A model generated the notes under the pieces. The model did not search any database, was not told where the DNA came from, and saw nothing but the letters and a program-made list of their open reading frames with translations. DNA of 64,000 bases from Anianibacter sp965662745. Lineage in GTDB: Bacteria; Pseudomonadota; Alphaproteobacteria; Rhodobacterales; Rhodobacteraceae. Position numbers and translations under genes: made by a program. Below are positions 32,660 through 40,551 of the stretch, in pieces; the stretch's first letter is position 1; every line of letters starts with the position of its first letter. Where the stretch lies: the NCBI GenBank assembly GCA_965662745.1, contig CBFIJK010000001.1:120474-184473 (forward strand), read 5' to 3'.

Positions 32660-34783
32660 ATGATCGACGCAAGCGACCTGATCCAGCTGGTCCGCAACTA
32701 CAACCCACGCACCGACGAAGACCTTCTCCGCCGCGCCTATGACTATGGCGCGGAGATGCATGAGGGGCAGACCCGCCAGTCGGGAGAGCCCTATTTTTCG
32801 CATCCCGTCGCGGTCGCCGCGATCCTCACCGAAATGCAGCTGGATGACGCCACAATAGTCACCGCACTGTTGCACGATACGATCGAGGATACGAAATCGA
32901 CCTACGGCCAGGTCGCCGACACGTTCTCGGACGAGATCGCGGAACTTGTGGATGGCGTCACGAAGCTGACCAACCTGCAGCTTTCGTCGTCCGAGACGAA
33001 ACAGGCCGAAAACTTCCGCAAGCTGTTCATGGCGATGTCGAAGGACCTGCGGGTCATCCTCGTCAAGCTGGCCGACCGTCTGCACAACATGCGTACGATC
33101 CGCGCGATGCGGATCGAAAAGCAGGTGCAAAAGGCGCGCGAGACGATGGATATCTATGCCCCGCTGGCCGGGCGCATGGGCATGCAGTGGATGCGCGAAG
33201 AGCTTGAGGATCTTGCGTTTCGCGTCCTCAATTCGGACGCCCGCAATTCCATCATCCGCCGGTTCATCACGCTGCAGCGCGAAACCGGCGACGTGGTGCA
33301 AAAGATCACCCATGACATCGAGCACGAGCTTGAGCGCATGAATATCGAGGCCGAGGTGTTTGGCCGCGCGAAAAAGCCCTACTCGATCTGGCGCAAGATG
33401 CAGGAGAAAGAGATCGGGTTTTCCCGCCTGTCCGACATCTACGGCTTTCGGATCATCACCGACAGCGAGGCCAGTTGCTACACCGCGCTTGGCGCGATCC
33501 ACCAGCGTTGGCGTGCGGTTCCGGGGCGCTTCAAGGATTATATCAGCCAGCCGAAATCCAACGGCTACAGGTCGATCCACACCACCGTTTCAGGCCGTGA
33601 CGGCAAGCGTGTCGAGGTACAGATCCGCACCCGCGAGATGCACGAAGTGGCCGAGACAGGCGTCGCCGCGCATTGGGCCTATCGCGACGGGCAGCGGGCC
33701 GAGAACCGCTTTGCCGTTGATCCGGCGAAATGGATCAGCACGCTGACCGAACGCTTCGAAGCGGCCGAGGATCACGACGAATTCCTCGAACACGTCAAGC
33801 TCGAGATGTATTCGGACCAGGTGTTCTGTTTCACGCCCAAGGGCGACGTGGTGAAGCTGCCGCGTGGCGCGACACCCCTGGATTTCGCCTATGCGATCCA
33901 CACGCGGATCGGCCATGCCTGCGTCGGCGCCAAGGTCGACGGCATCCGCGTGCCGCTTTGGACGCGGCTGAAGAACGGCCAATCGGTCGAAATCATCACC
34001 GCCGAAGGTCAGCGCCCGCAAGGCACCTGGATCGACATCGTCGTGACGGGCCGCGCCAAATCCGCGATCCGCCGATCCCTTCGCGCCGAGAACCAGGCGC
34101 GCTTTGCCAAACTGGGCCAGGAACTGGCGCGCGTGGCCTTCGACCATGTCGGCAAGAAGGCGACCGACAAGGCGCTGAAGACCGCCGCCAAGCAGATGGG
34201 CCTTGACGGCCCTCAGGATCTGCTGGCGCGCCTCGGCAGCGCCGAATTGTCTGCCCACGAGGTGGTCGAGACGCTGTATCCCGAACTTGTCGCGCATCGC
34301 GCCGTGGGTGAGGTGGAACCGCTGCGCGCCGTGATCGGCCTGTCTGAAGACCAGCGCTTTGACCGCGCGCCCTGCTGCCAGCCGGTTCCCGGTGAGCGGA
34401 TCGTCGGCATTACCTATCGCGGCAAGGGGGTGCAGGTTCACGCGATCAACTGCCCGTCGCTTGCCGAGTATGAGGACGAACCGGAACGCTGGGTCGATCT
34501 GCAATGGCATTCGGGTCAGCACAAGGCGGCGTATGCGGTCAGCCTTGATGTGACGATCACCAATGACGCTGGCGTGTTGGGGCGTATTTGCACATTGGTT
34601 GGCGAGCAAAAGGCCAATATATCAGACTTGCGGTTCATCGACCGCAAACCTGACTTCTATCGCCTCATTATCGACGTAGACATGCGAGATGCTGAACATC
34701 TGCATACGGTGATGCTGGCACTCGAAGCGGAAAGCGATGTCGCGTCGATTTCGCGGCGCACTGACCCGGAAAGCGTATCCTAG
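32660..34783 (+). CDS. rsh: Bifunctional (p)ppGpp synthetase/hydrolase
   Basis: 707 residues in full RelA/SpoT order: HD hydrolase domain with LLHDTIEDT (HD at 72-73), so hydrolase-competent; synthetase domain around 235-365 with SRLSDIYGFRIIT and the YRSIHTTV segment; TGS domain (about 388-450, CFTPKGDVVKLPRGATPLDFAYAIHT); and C-terminal ACT domain (about 630-707). It makes and degrades the stringent-response alarmone. It is the single long RSH typical of alphaproteobacteria. The GTG-free ATG at 32660 lies 34 bases after rpoZ. Confidence 0.95.
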   Translation: MIDASDLIQLVRNYNPRTDEDLLRRAYDYGAEMHEGQTRQSGEPYFSHPVAVAAILTEMQLDDATIVTALLHDTIEDTKSTYGQVADTFSDEIAELVDGVTKLTNLQLSSSETKQAENFRKLFMAMSKDLRVILVKLADRLHNMRTIRAMRIEKQVQKARETMDIYAPLAGRMGMQWMREELEDLAFRVLNSDARNSIIRRFITLQRETGDVVQKITHDIEHELERMNIEAEVFGRAKKPYSIWRKMQEKEIGFSRLSDIYGFRIITDSEASCYTALGAIHQRWRAVPGRFKDYISQPKSNGYRSIHTTVSGRDGKRVEVQIRTREMHEVAETGVAAHWAYRDGQRAENRFAVDPAKWISTLTERFEAAEDHDEFLEHVKLEMYSDQVFCFTPKGDVVKLPRGATPLDFAYAIHTRIGHACVGAKVDGIRVPLWTRLKNGQSVEIITAEGQRPQGTWIDIVVTGRAKSAIRRSLRAENQARFAKLGQELARVAFDHVGKKATDKALKTAAKQMGLDGPQDLLARLGSAELSAHEVVETLYPELVAHRAVGEVEPLRAVIGLSEDQRFDRAPCCQPVPGERIVGITYRGKGVQVHAINCPSLAEYEDEPERWVDLQWHSGQHKAAYAVSLDVTITNDAGVLGRICTLVGEQKANISDLRFIDRKPDFYRLIIDVDMRDAEHLHTVMLALEAESDVASISRRTDPESVS

Positions 34784-34802
34784 GGCACGGGGGCCCGTCT
34801 GA

Positions 34803-35495
34803 ATGGTTTTCAAGCGGCGCACCGAGCGAAGCTTCTTTCAGAAGCTGCGAGGCCTGGTCTGGCCTCGGGGTGGCTGGGGACGTGCGGCCGAGTACGTCTT
34901 CCATCGCCTGCGCCGCCTGCCCGACAAACCCCACAAAATCGCGCGCGGAATCGCCGCTGGGGTCTTCGTCAGCTTTAGCCCATTTTTCGGCTTTCACTTC
35001 GTCTTTGCCGCCATCGTCGCACTGGTAATCCAGGGCAACATGCTCGCCGCACTGATGGCGACCTTCTTCGGCAATCCACTGACCTTCCCGATCATCGCGA
35101 CACTATCGCTCGAAATCGGGATGTTCCTGCTGGGGACCGAAGGCGGCGTGCATGTACACAACATCATTTTCGCCTTCTCCCGCGCTGCGCTGGATCTGTG
35201 GCAAAACGTCGTTGCGCTTTTCACCCCGCGCGAGGCGAACTGGGCCCCGATGGCGTTCTTTTTTCGGACCGTCTTTCTGCCTTACCTGATCGGCGGGCTA
35301 ATTCCAGGCACGGTGTTCAGCTATATCGCCTTCCGCATCAGCCTTCCGCTGATCTCGGCCTACCAGAAACGTCGGGACAAGAAGCGCCGCGAACTGGTTG
35401 AAAAGCGGCGGATTGCGCGTCAGATGCAGGAAGAGAAACGGCTCGCCAAGCCTGACCCCGGGCAGCCGAAACTGCAGGAAGGGCTAGACGAATGA
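34803..35495 (+). CDS. DUF2062 membrane protein
   Basis: 230 residues. KPHKIARGIAAGVFVSFSPFFGFHF and LMATFFGNPLTFPIIATLSLEIG are the DUF2062 signature; three to four membrane segments are followed by a highly charged C-terminal coil (about 180-230). Function unknown, although the family commonly lies with rsh and pdxJ in Rhodobacteraceae as here. It overlaps pdxJ by 4 bases (ATGA). Confidence 0.88.
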   Translation: MVFKRRTERSFFQKLRGLVWPRGGWGRAAEYVFHRLRRLPDKPHKIARGIAAGVFVSFSPFFGFHFVFAAIVALVIQGNMLAALMATFFGNPLTFPIIATLSLEIGMFLLGTEGGVHVHNIIFAFSRAALDLWQNVVALFTPREANWAPMAFFFRTVFLPYLIGGLIPGTVFSYIAFRISLPLISAYQKRRDKKRRELVEKRRIARQMQEEKRLAKPDPGQPKLQEGLDE

Positions 35496-36238
35496 CGCAA
35501 GACCGGCTTCGCCTTGGTGTGAATATCGACCATGTCGCCACCGTTCGCAACGCGCGCGGCGGGGAATACCCCGATCCCGTCCGCGCCGCGAAACTGGCGG
35601 AAGAGGCCGGCGCGGACGGCATCACGGCGCATCTGCGCGAAGACCGCCGCCATATCTCGGACGCCGATATCGAAGGGCTCGTCGCGGCGTTGACCGTCCC
35701 GCTGAATTTCGAGATGGCCGCGACCGAAGAGATGCAGGCCATCGCGCTCCGCCACAAGCCTCATGCGGTCTGCATCGTGCCGGAACGGCGCGAGGAACGG
35801 ACGACCGAAGGCGGGCTCGAAGTCGCGCAGGATGAAAACCGGCTAGCCCATTTCATCGCGCCATTGGCAGAGGCGGGCAGCCGCGTGTCGATCTTCATCG
35901 CAGCCGACCGGCGCCAGATCGAGGCCGCGAACCGGATCGGCGCCGCAGTGGTCGAGCTGCATACGGGCGCCTATTGCGATGCCCATGCCGAAGGCCGGTT
36001 CGATGATCGCGACGCGGAACTCGAAAAGCTGCGCGACATGTCGGCGTTCGCCCATAGCCTTGGGCTAGAGGTACATGCCGGGCATGGCCTGAACTACGAA
36101 ACGGTCACACCTGTCGCCGCCTTTCCCGAGGTGATGGAGCTGAATATCGGGCATTTCATCATCGGCGAATCCATTTTTCGCGGCCTCACGCCGGCAATCG
36201 CCGAAATGCGCCGCCTGATGGATGAAGCGCGCGCCTAG
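35492..36238 (+). CDS. pdxJ: Pyridoxine 5'-phosphate synthase
   Basis: 248 residues. LGVNIDHVATVRNARGGEYPDPV, DGITAHLREDRRHI, ELHTGAYCDA and EVHAGHGLNYETV and IGHFIIGESIFRGL are all signature stretches of the PdxJ TIM barrel. It condenses 1-deoxyxylulose 5-phosphate with 3-amino-2-oxopropyl phosphate in vitamin B6 synthesis. acpS usually follows directly in relatives; here 2.5 kb of other genes intervene. Confidence 0.96.
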   Translation: MTQDRLRLGVNIDHVATVRNARGGEYPDPVRAAKLAEEAGADGITAHLREDRRHISDADIEGLVAALTVPLNFEMAATEEMQAIALRHKPHAVCIVPERREERTTEGGLEVAQDENRLAHFIAPLAEAGSRVSIFIAADRRQIEAANRIGAAVVELHTGAYCDAHAEGRFDDRDAELEKLRDMSAFAHSLGLEVHAGHGLNYETVTPVAAFPEVMELNIGHFIIGESIFRGLTPAIAEMRRLMDEARA

Positions 36239-36612
36239 GACGTTGGGCACCGAGAGAGCGGCCCGTTGATCAGCGCCTCGTTCCAGATCAGGCGCAAGAC
36301 ATCGCCCTCCAGCACCAGGTCGAGCCGATAGCCCTGCACGCTGTCCTCTCCGCACTGCGCGAGGGCACTTGAGAAGACGCCAGTCTCGCGCGGATCGTCG
36401 GTCTTCCAGACAAGGCGGCACCAGATTTCGCCATGGGCGATCCAATCGGTGTCGATCCGAAAGGGGCTCGCCGGCCGGGTGCCGCCCGGTTTGATCGGCT
36501 CACCGGCGCATTGCGTCGACGTGCCCCAGATGCCGAACAGCGCCTCGCGGCCAGCTGCATCGGACATCGTTGGCAGCAGCACAAGGATCAGGGCAAGAGC
36601 GCAAGGTTTCAT
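36235..36612 (-). CDS. Small secreted hypothetical protein
   Basis: 125 residues from the ATG at 36612, which gives a clean signal peptide (MKPCALALILVLLPTMSDA). The mature part contains FGIWGTSTQCAGEPI, a pattern seen in small periplasmic proteins, and four cysteines (C43-like, in WCRLV, in QCGEDS and near the C-terminus) that could form disulfides. Its 3' end overlaps pdxJ by 4 bases in convergent orientation. No function is known to me. Confidence 0.65.
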   Translation of the reverse strand: MKPCALALILVLLPTMSDAAGREALFGIWGTSTQCAGEPIKPGGTRPASPFRIDTDWIAHGEIWCRLVWKTDDPRETGVFSSALAQCGEDSVQGYRLDLVLEGDVLRLIWNEALINGPLSRCPTS

Positions 36613-36652
36613 GGTCCGATCATAGCCGATTTTCGGCCCGCGCATACAAAAA

Positions 36653-36680
36653 GGGCCTCCAAGACGGAGGCCCCCTTTTT
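36653..36680 (-). terminator. Intrinsic terminator after tandem copy 1
   Basis: Stem GGGCCTCC (36653-36660) / GGAGGCCC (36666-36673), with an A-run on one side and a T-run on the other, so it can act in both directions. On the minus strand it follows the stop of tandem copy 1 by about 27 bases. Confidence 0.8.
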
Positions 36681-36699
36681 GCTGTCAGGAAAATGGCAA

Positions 36700-37020
36700 T
36701 TACGATGCGTTGCCTTCTTCTTCCATCTCGAGACGCATGAAGATGTCACGCGCGGTGTCATTGGCGAACATGTCGGTCGAGGTGTTGAAGCGAACGGAGT
36801 TGCCGCTGTTGCGCGTTTCATCCGCGCGGATCTCGTTCTGCGCGATTGCAGCGGCTTCCGGCGAGATGCCTTCGGCTGCGTCGATCAGGACGCGGGCGCC
36901 GGTTCCAGTTTCGCTTTGCGCGAAATGGGCTTCGGCGGCCTTGGATCCTGCCGGGATTTGCTGAGCAACTGCAGGGGCGGCAATGGTCAGGGCGGCGAGT
37001 GCGATGAGAGTGCGTTTCAT
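36700..37020 (-). CDS. Small secreted acidic protein, tandem family copy 1
   Basis: 106 residues. The signal peptide ends at AVA before QQIP; the mature 86 residues are acidic and finish FNTSTDMFANDTARDIFM..LEMEEEGNAS. By my count it differs from copy 2 at only 8 of 106 positions, all without indels. It has its own terminator and an upstream block shared with copies 2 and 3. ATG preceded by AAGGA. I recognise no domain. The near-perfect length conservation and mostly conservative changes suggest that it is functional. Confidence 0.8.
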   Translation of the reverse strand: MKRTLIALAALTIAAPAVAQQIPAGSKAAEAHFAQSETGTGARVLIDAAEGISPEAAAIAQNEIRADETRNSGNSVRFNTSTDMFANDTARDIFMRLEMEEEGNAS

Positions 37021-37221
37021 GATAAATAGTCCTTTGTCGAAATTGGTGCCGGGCGTCGTTGCCCGCGTTCTGGTGTAGTTACGAAACTGGCTTTCGGTGA
37101 GTTTCACTTTCGGGGTCACGAAATCATCACAGCGGCGTTACATGTATCTGAAATTCGGGAATATATTTGGAACTTCTTGCCAAGGAAGCCGTCCTCGGTG
37201 CGGCGCCACAAGATGAAACGA

Positions 37222-37238
37222 GCCCCCGAATTGGGGGC
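37222..37238 (-). terminator. Hairpin after tandem copy 2
   Basis: GCCCCC (37222-37227) / GGGGGC (37233-37238) with a 5-base loop, 30 bases after the copy 2 stop; on the minus strand it is followed by TCGTTTCATC. A modest intrinsic terminator in the same position as those of copies 1 and 3. Confidence 0.65.
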
Positions 37239-37267
37239 CCGTCTCTTTCAGGTCAGTGAACGCATTC

Positions 37268-37588
37268 TTACGAAGCGTTGCCTTCTTCTTCCATTTCGAG
37301 ACCCATGAAGATGTCACGCGCGGTGTCGTTGGCGAACATGTCGGTCGAGGTGTTGAACCGAACGGTGTTGCCGCTATTGCGCGTCTCATCCGAGCGGATT
37401 TCGTTCTGCGCGATCGCTGCCGCTGCGGGCGAGATGCCTTCGGCGCTGTCGATCAGGACGCGGGCTTCGGTGCCGGTTTCGCTTTGCGCGAAATGGGCCT
37501 CGGCGGCCTTGGCGCCTGCGGGGACCTGCTGAGCGACAGCGGGGGCGGCAATGGTCAGGGCGGCGAGAGCGATAAGGGTACGTTTCAT
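37268..37588 (-). CDS. Small secreted acidic protein, tandem family copy 2
   Basis: 106 residues with the same signal peptide as copy 1 (MKRTLIALAALTIAAPAVA) and mature start QQVPAGAKAAEAHFAQSETG. It differs from copy 1 at residues such as 22, 26, 41, 48, 55, 66 and 75, and near 96. The C-terminal 30 residues are the most conserved across the array. The start codon is preceded by AAGGACTATTTATC, identical to copy 1. Function unknown. Confidence 0.8.
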   Translation of the reverse strand: MKRTLIALAALTIAAPAVAQQVPAGAKAAEAHFAQSETGTEARVLIDSAEGISPAAAAIAQNEIRSDETRNSGNTVRFNTSTDMFANDTARDIFMGLEMEEEGNAS

Positions 37589-37780
37589 GATAAATAGTCC
37601 TTCGTTTAATTCTTGCGGGGCATCATTGCCCGCGTTCTGATGAAGTTACGGAAGAGAAAGAAAAGAAGTTTCAGCTCAGGCATCACGAACGCATCACGGG
37701 AGCGTCATTTCGTGATTTTCTAAGTAGAAGAGAGAAGAAACTTTTTGGTGGGATGTGGTCGGCGTTTTATCGGAAAGAAA

Positions 37781-37804
37781 AAGGGCCCCCGGAAGGGGAC
37801 CCTT
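37781..37804 (-). terminator. Intrinsic terminator after tandem copy 3
   Basis: AAGGG-C-CCCC / GGGG-A-CCCTT stem with GGAA loop, followed on the minus strand by TTTCTTTCCG. It lies about 26 bases after the copy 3 stop. Confidence 0.75.
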
Positions 37805-37829
37805 TTCGTTCATGTTAGAAATCGTCGAT

Positions 37830-38150
37830 TTACGACGCGTTGCCTTCTTCTTCGGCTTCAAGACGCATGAAGATATCACGTGCAGTCTCGTTGGCGAACA
37901 TGTCGGTCGAGGTGTTGAACCGAACTTCGTTGCCGTCGTTGCGGCTGTCGTCCGCTGCGATCTCATCTTGTGCAATCGCTGCGGCTTCTGCCGAAATGCC
38001 ATCCGTCTCGTCGATCAGAACGCGCGCTTCGGTGCCGGTCTCGCTCTGGGCAAAGTAGGCCTCGGCGGCCTTTGTGCCGGCGGGGACTTGCTGTGCAACG
38101 GCCGGTGCGGCGATGGTCATGGCGGCGAGTGCGATAATGGTGCGTTTCAT
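37830..38150 (-). CDS. Small secreted acidic protein, tandem family copy 3
   Basis: 106 residues, the most diverged of the three (about 19 differences from copy 2), with extra acidic residues in the middle (LIDETDGIS, QDEIAADDSRNDGNE). The signal peptide MKRTIIALAAMTIAAPAVA and the terminal VRFNTSTDMFAN block are retained. The leader before the ATG reads GAGGATATATATT. It is the promoter-distal gene in coordinates but the first in transcription order; each copy probably has its own promoter. Confidence 0.8.
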   Translation of the reverse strand: MKRTIIALAAMTIAAPAVAQQVPAGTKAAEAYFAQSETGTEARVLIDETDGISAEAAAIAQDEIAADDSRNDGNEVRFNTSTDMFANETARDIFMRLEAEEEGNAS

Positions 38151-38304
38151 AATATATATCCTCTTAGTCAATTTCTGCGGTGCAGCGGTGCGCTGCGTTC
38201 GGGGTAGTAACGACCTCAAGGGGCGAATAGGTTGCATCCGGACTGATCACTTGACTATCACGGGACCGTCATGCGGAGCTTAACTGACTGAAATAAAAGT
38301 GAAA

Positions 38305-38787
38305 ATGATGAGAGAAAATAGTTTTCGACTTTTGAATACTTCCAGGATTACGGCCCGGATATCGGCGGTACTGACGTGTTTCATCGCCGTCGTCGGCCCC
38401 GCGTCGGCGCAATCCATGCGCGATTGCGACACGTTCGAGGCAAATGCCCGGAACATCATCTTCCCGCCCGAACAGTGGACGGCCAGTTATGCCGAAGGTG
38501 CAATCCGCTTCATCGCGCTGGATGTCGGCGAGCCTGCCTGCTGCGGTTTGCACCTGATGGTGCTCAACCCCGATCCCGAAATGGGTTTTCAACAGTGCAC
38601 GCTGATCTCGCATTCAGGCAACCTGGGGTTCGGCACGCTCGACCTGCCAGCGCGCAGTGCGGGCTATGATCCGGCCACCGGGCTGACCGTCGCGATCCCC
38701 GTGGGCCTCTACGACGGACAGGATTTCCAGGCCGAGACGCTCTTCGTCACGGTCAATCAGGCGACCGGCGAGGTAGCCGCGCGATGA
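38305..38787 (+). CDS. Secreted hypothetical protein
   Basis: 160 residues from the ATG at 38305; a GTG at 38299 is in frame two codons earlier. A long N-region precedes a hydrophobic signal core (ARISAVLTCFIAVVGPASA, cleavage before QSM). The mature part has four cysteines (DCDTF, ACCGLH, QQCTL), predicted to be disulfide-forming, and beta-rich sequence. No family recognised. The stop overlaps acpS by 4 bases (ATGA), tying this accessory gene to the acpS-lepB operon. Confidence 0.65.
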   Translation: MMRENSFRLLNTSRITARISAVLTCFIAVVGPASAQSMRDCDTFEANARNIIFPPEQWTASYAEGAIRFIALDVGEPACCGLHLMVLNPDPEMGFQQCTLISHSGNLGFGTLDLPARSAGYDPATGLTVAIPVGLYDGQDFQAETLFVTVNQATGEVAAR

Positions 38788-39191
38788 TCCTTGGCATCGG
38801 CACCGATCTTGCGAATATCGAGCGGATACAAGGCACGCTCGACAGGTTCGGCGACCGATTCCGCAATCGCGTGTTCACCGAAATCGAACAAACCAAGGCA
38901 GAACGCCGCGCCGATATCGCGGGGACCTATGCCAAACGCTGGGCCGCCAAAGAGGCGTGTTCCAAGGCGCTTGGCACTGGCCTGCGCATGGGCATCGCAT
39001 GGAAGGACATGGCCGTCAGCAACCTGCGCAGCGGCCAACCCGTGATGCACCTGACCGGCTGGGCGAAGGACCGGCTGGACCAGATGACGCCAGAGGGCCA
39101 TGAGGCGATCGTACATGTCACGCTGACCGACGATCATCCCTGGGCGCAGGCGTTCGTGGTGATCGAGGCGCGGCGGAAGGAAACCGCATGA
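38784..39191 (+). CDS. acpS: Holo-[acyl-carrier-protein] synthase
   Basis: 135 residues. ILGIGTDLANIERIQ holds the metal-binding Asp and WAAKEACSKALGTGLR the catalytic Glu/Lys segment. It transfers 4'-phosphopantetheine from CoA to apo-ACP. It overlaps both neighbours by 4 bases (ATGA), so translation of the three genes is coupled. Confidence 0.95.
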   Translation: MILGIGTDLANIERIQGTLDRFGDRFRNRVFTEIEQTKAERRADIAGTYAKRWAAKEACSKALGTGLRMGIAWKDMAVSNLRSGQPVMHLTGWAKDRLDQMTPEGHEAIVHVTLTDDHPWAQAFVVIEARRKETA

Positions 39192-39649
39192 TCGAACTGA
39201 CCGCGCTAGAGCGCAGCACGCTTGGGGCGGTGCTGGAGGACGCGAAGTCCGCCTACTCTGGCGACGGTCCGGTCTTTGCGGCGGCGATTGTGAAGGACGG
39301 CAAAATGATCTGCCGCGCCATGAACGAGGTGGCCGAAACCTGCGACCCAACCCGCCATGCCGAGGTCGTTGCCATCGCCCGGGCCTGCCAGACGCTCGGC
39401 ACGACCGATCTGACCGGTGCCACACTGATTTCCTCGATGCAGCCCTGCGAGATGTGCCTGGCCGCGATGCGTTGGGCCGGGATCGACCGCGTGATCTTTG
39501 CCGCTCAGCAAGATAGCGCCTCTGGAACGTTCTTCATGTTCCCGGATCTGAAGATCGCGGATTACCACATCGCCAGCGGCGCCGCGTTTTCCTATCTGGG
39601 CGGACAAGGCGAGGACGAGGTTCTGCATATCTACGGCGGTTCGGTCTAG
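39188..39649 (+). CDS. Nucleoside deaminase (cytidine/deoxycytidylate deaminase fold)
   Basis: 153 residues. The zinc site is complete: TRHAEVVAIARAC (His and catalytic Glu) and SSMQPCEMCLAAMRWAGI (two cysteines). It resembles guanine deaminase-like and TadA-like proteins, but no substrate-specifying motif is obvious. It sits between acpS and lepB where relatives often have nothing, and overlaps acpS by 4 bases. Confidence 0.85.
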   Translation: MIELTALERSTLGAVLEDAKSAYSGDGPVFAAAIVKDGKMICRAMNEVAETCDPTRHAEVVAIARACQTLGTTDLTGATLISSMQPCEMCLAAMRWAGIDRVIFAAQQDSASGTFFMFPDLKIADYHIASGAAFSYLGGQGEDEVLHIYGGSV

Positions 39650-39765
39650 GGCGCTTTGGCAGCATCGCGGCGGCCGCATGCCCGCTCACCCCTCCGTGCC
39701 TTGACAGCCCGCCTTATGGCGCTCATGAACGCGCCGTTCCAGTACCTCAGTCAGGACCATCCGAC

Positions 39766-40551
39766 ATGGCGACGAAAAGCGAAAAGTCCGAGGGAATCCT
39801 CGAGACGATCAAGACCATCGTTTATGCGCTTCTCATCGCGGGCGTCTTCCGGACGCTGTTCTTTCAGCCGTTCTGGATCCCCTCTGGCTCTATGAAGGAC
39901 ACGCTGCTGATCGGGGATTTCCTGTTCGTCAACAAGATGGCCTACGGCTATTCGCAGCATTCCTGCCCTTTCTCGATGTGCCCCTTCGAGGGCCGCATTC
40001 TCGGGAATGAACCGGTGCGCGGGGATGTTGTCGTGTTCCGCCATCCCGTGCAGGGCACCGATTTCATCAAGCGCCTCGTCGGAATGCCCGGCGACAAGGT
40101 CCAGATGATCGACGGCGTCCTACAGATTAACGGCGAGGCCGCGCCGCAGGAACCGGCAGGCGAATTCGTCGAGACCTATGGCAAACAGGGCCCCGCAGGC
40201 GCGCTGCCGCAGTGCAAGAACCTGGGCGTTGGCCTTGGCGCAGACTGCATCAAGGACCGCGCAACTGAAACGCTGCCGGGCGGGACCACCCATGACGTGC
40301 TCGACATCCGGATGTCGCGACTTGATAACACGCCGGTCTTCACGGTGCCCGAAGGTCATTACTTCATGATGGGCGACAATCGCGACAATTCCACCGACAG
40401 CCGCGTTGCCCAATCCGCGCTTGGCGTCGGCTTTGTGCCGTTCGAAAACCTCATCGGCCGCGCGGACCGGGTGATGTTCTCATCCGCGGGCCGGTCGATG
40501 TTCTTTGTCTGGACGTGGCGCCCCGACCGCTTCTTCAAGGCGGTCGAGTGA
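39766..40551 (+). CDS. lepB: Signal peptidase I
   Basis: 261 residues. One N-terminal membrane segment (about 15-34) precedes the catalytic PSGSMKDTLLIGD (Ser42) and RGDVVVFRHP, then DFIKRLVGMPGDKV (Lys102), and finally FMMGDNRDNSTDSR. Residues about 143-175 are an insertion with two cysteines (QCKNLG, DCIKD), seen in alphaproteobacterial LepB. It removes Sec and Tat signal peptides in the inner membrane. A GTGA overlap links it to rnc. Confidence 0.96.
   Translation: MATKSEKSEGILETIKTIVYALLIAGVFRTLFFQPFWIPSGSMKDTLLIGDFLFVNKMAYGYSQHSCPFSMCPFEGRILGNEPVRGDVVVFRHPVQGTDFIKRLVGMPGDKVQMIDGVLQINGEAAPQEPAGEFVETYGKQGPAGALPQCKNLGVGLGADCIKDRATETLPGGTTHDVLDIRMSRLDNTPVFTVPEGHYFMMGDNRDNSTDSRVAQSALGVGFVPFENLIGRADRVMFSSAGRSMFFVWTWRPDRFFKAVE

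Larger units (their letters stand above)
36700..38150 (-). repeat. Three-copy tandem gene array
   Basis: Three head-to-tail genes of identical length (321 bases each) with starts at 37020, 37588 and 38150, giving unit lengths of 568 and 562 bases. Copies 1 and 2 are the closest pair; copy 3 differs from copy 2 at about 19 residues. Intergenic parts also align: a block TTGCCCGCGTTCTG at 37059 and 37626 and its diverged form near 38189 lie 38-39 bases before each start codon. This is gene amplification by unequal crossing-over, with the copy-1/copy-2 duplication the most recent. Confidence 0.85.

Noticed and set aside
36235..38787. Toxin-antitoxin or contact-dependent system in the pdxJ-acpS island
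   Set aside because: All five products carry signal peptides and are not arranged as toxin-immunity pairs. No nuclease, pore-forming or delivery motif is visible.
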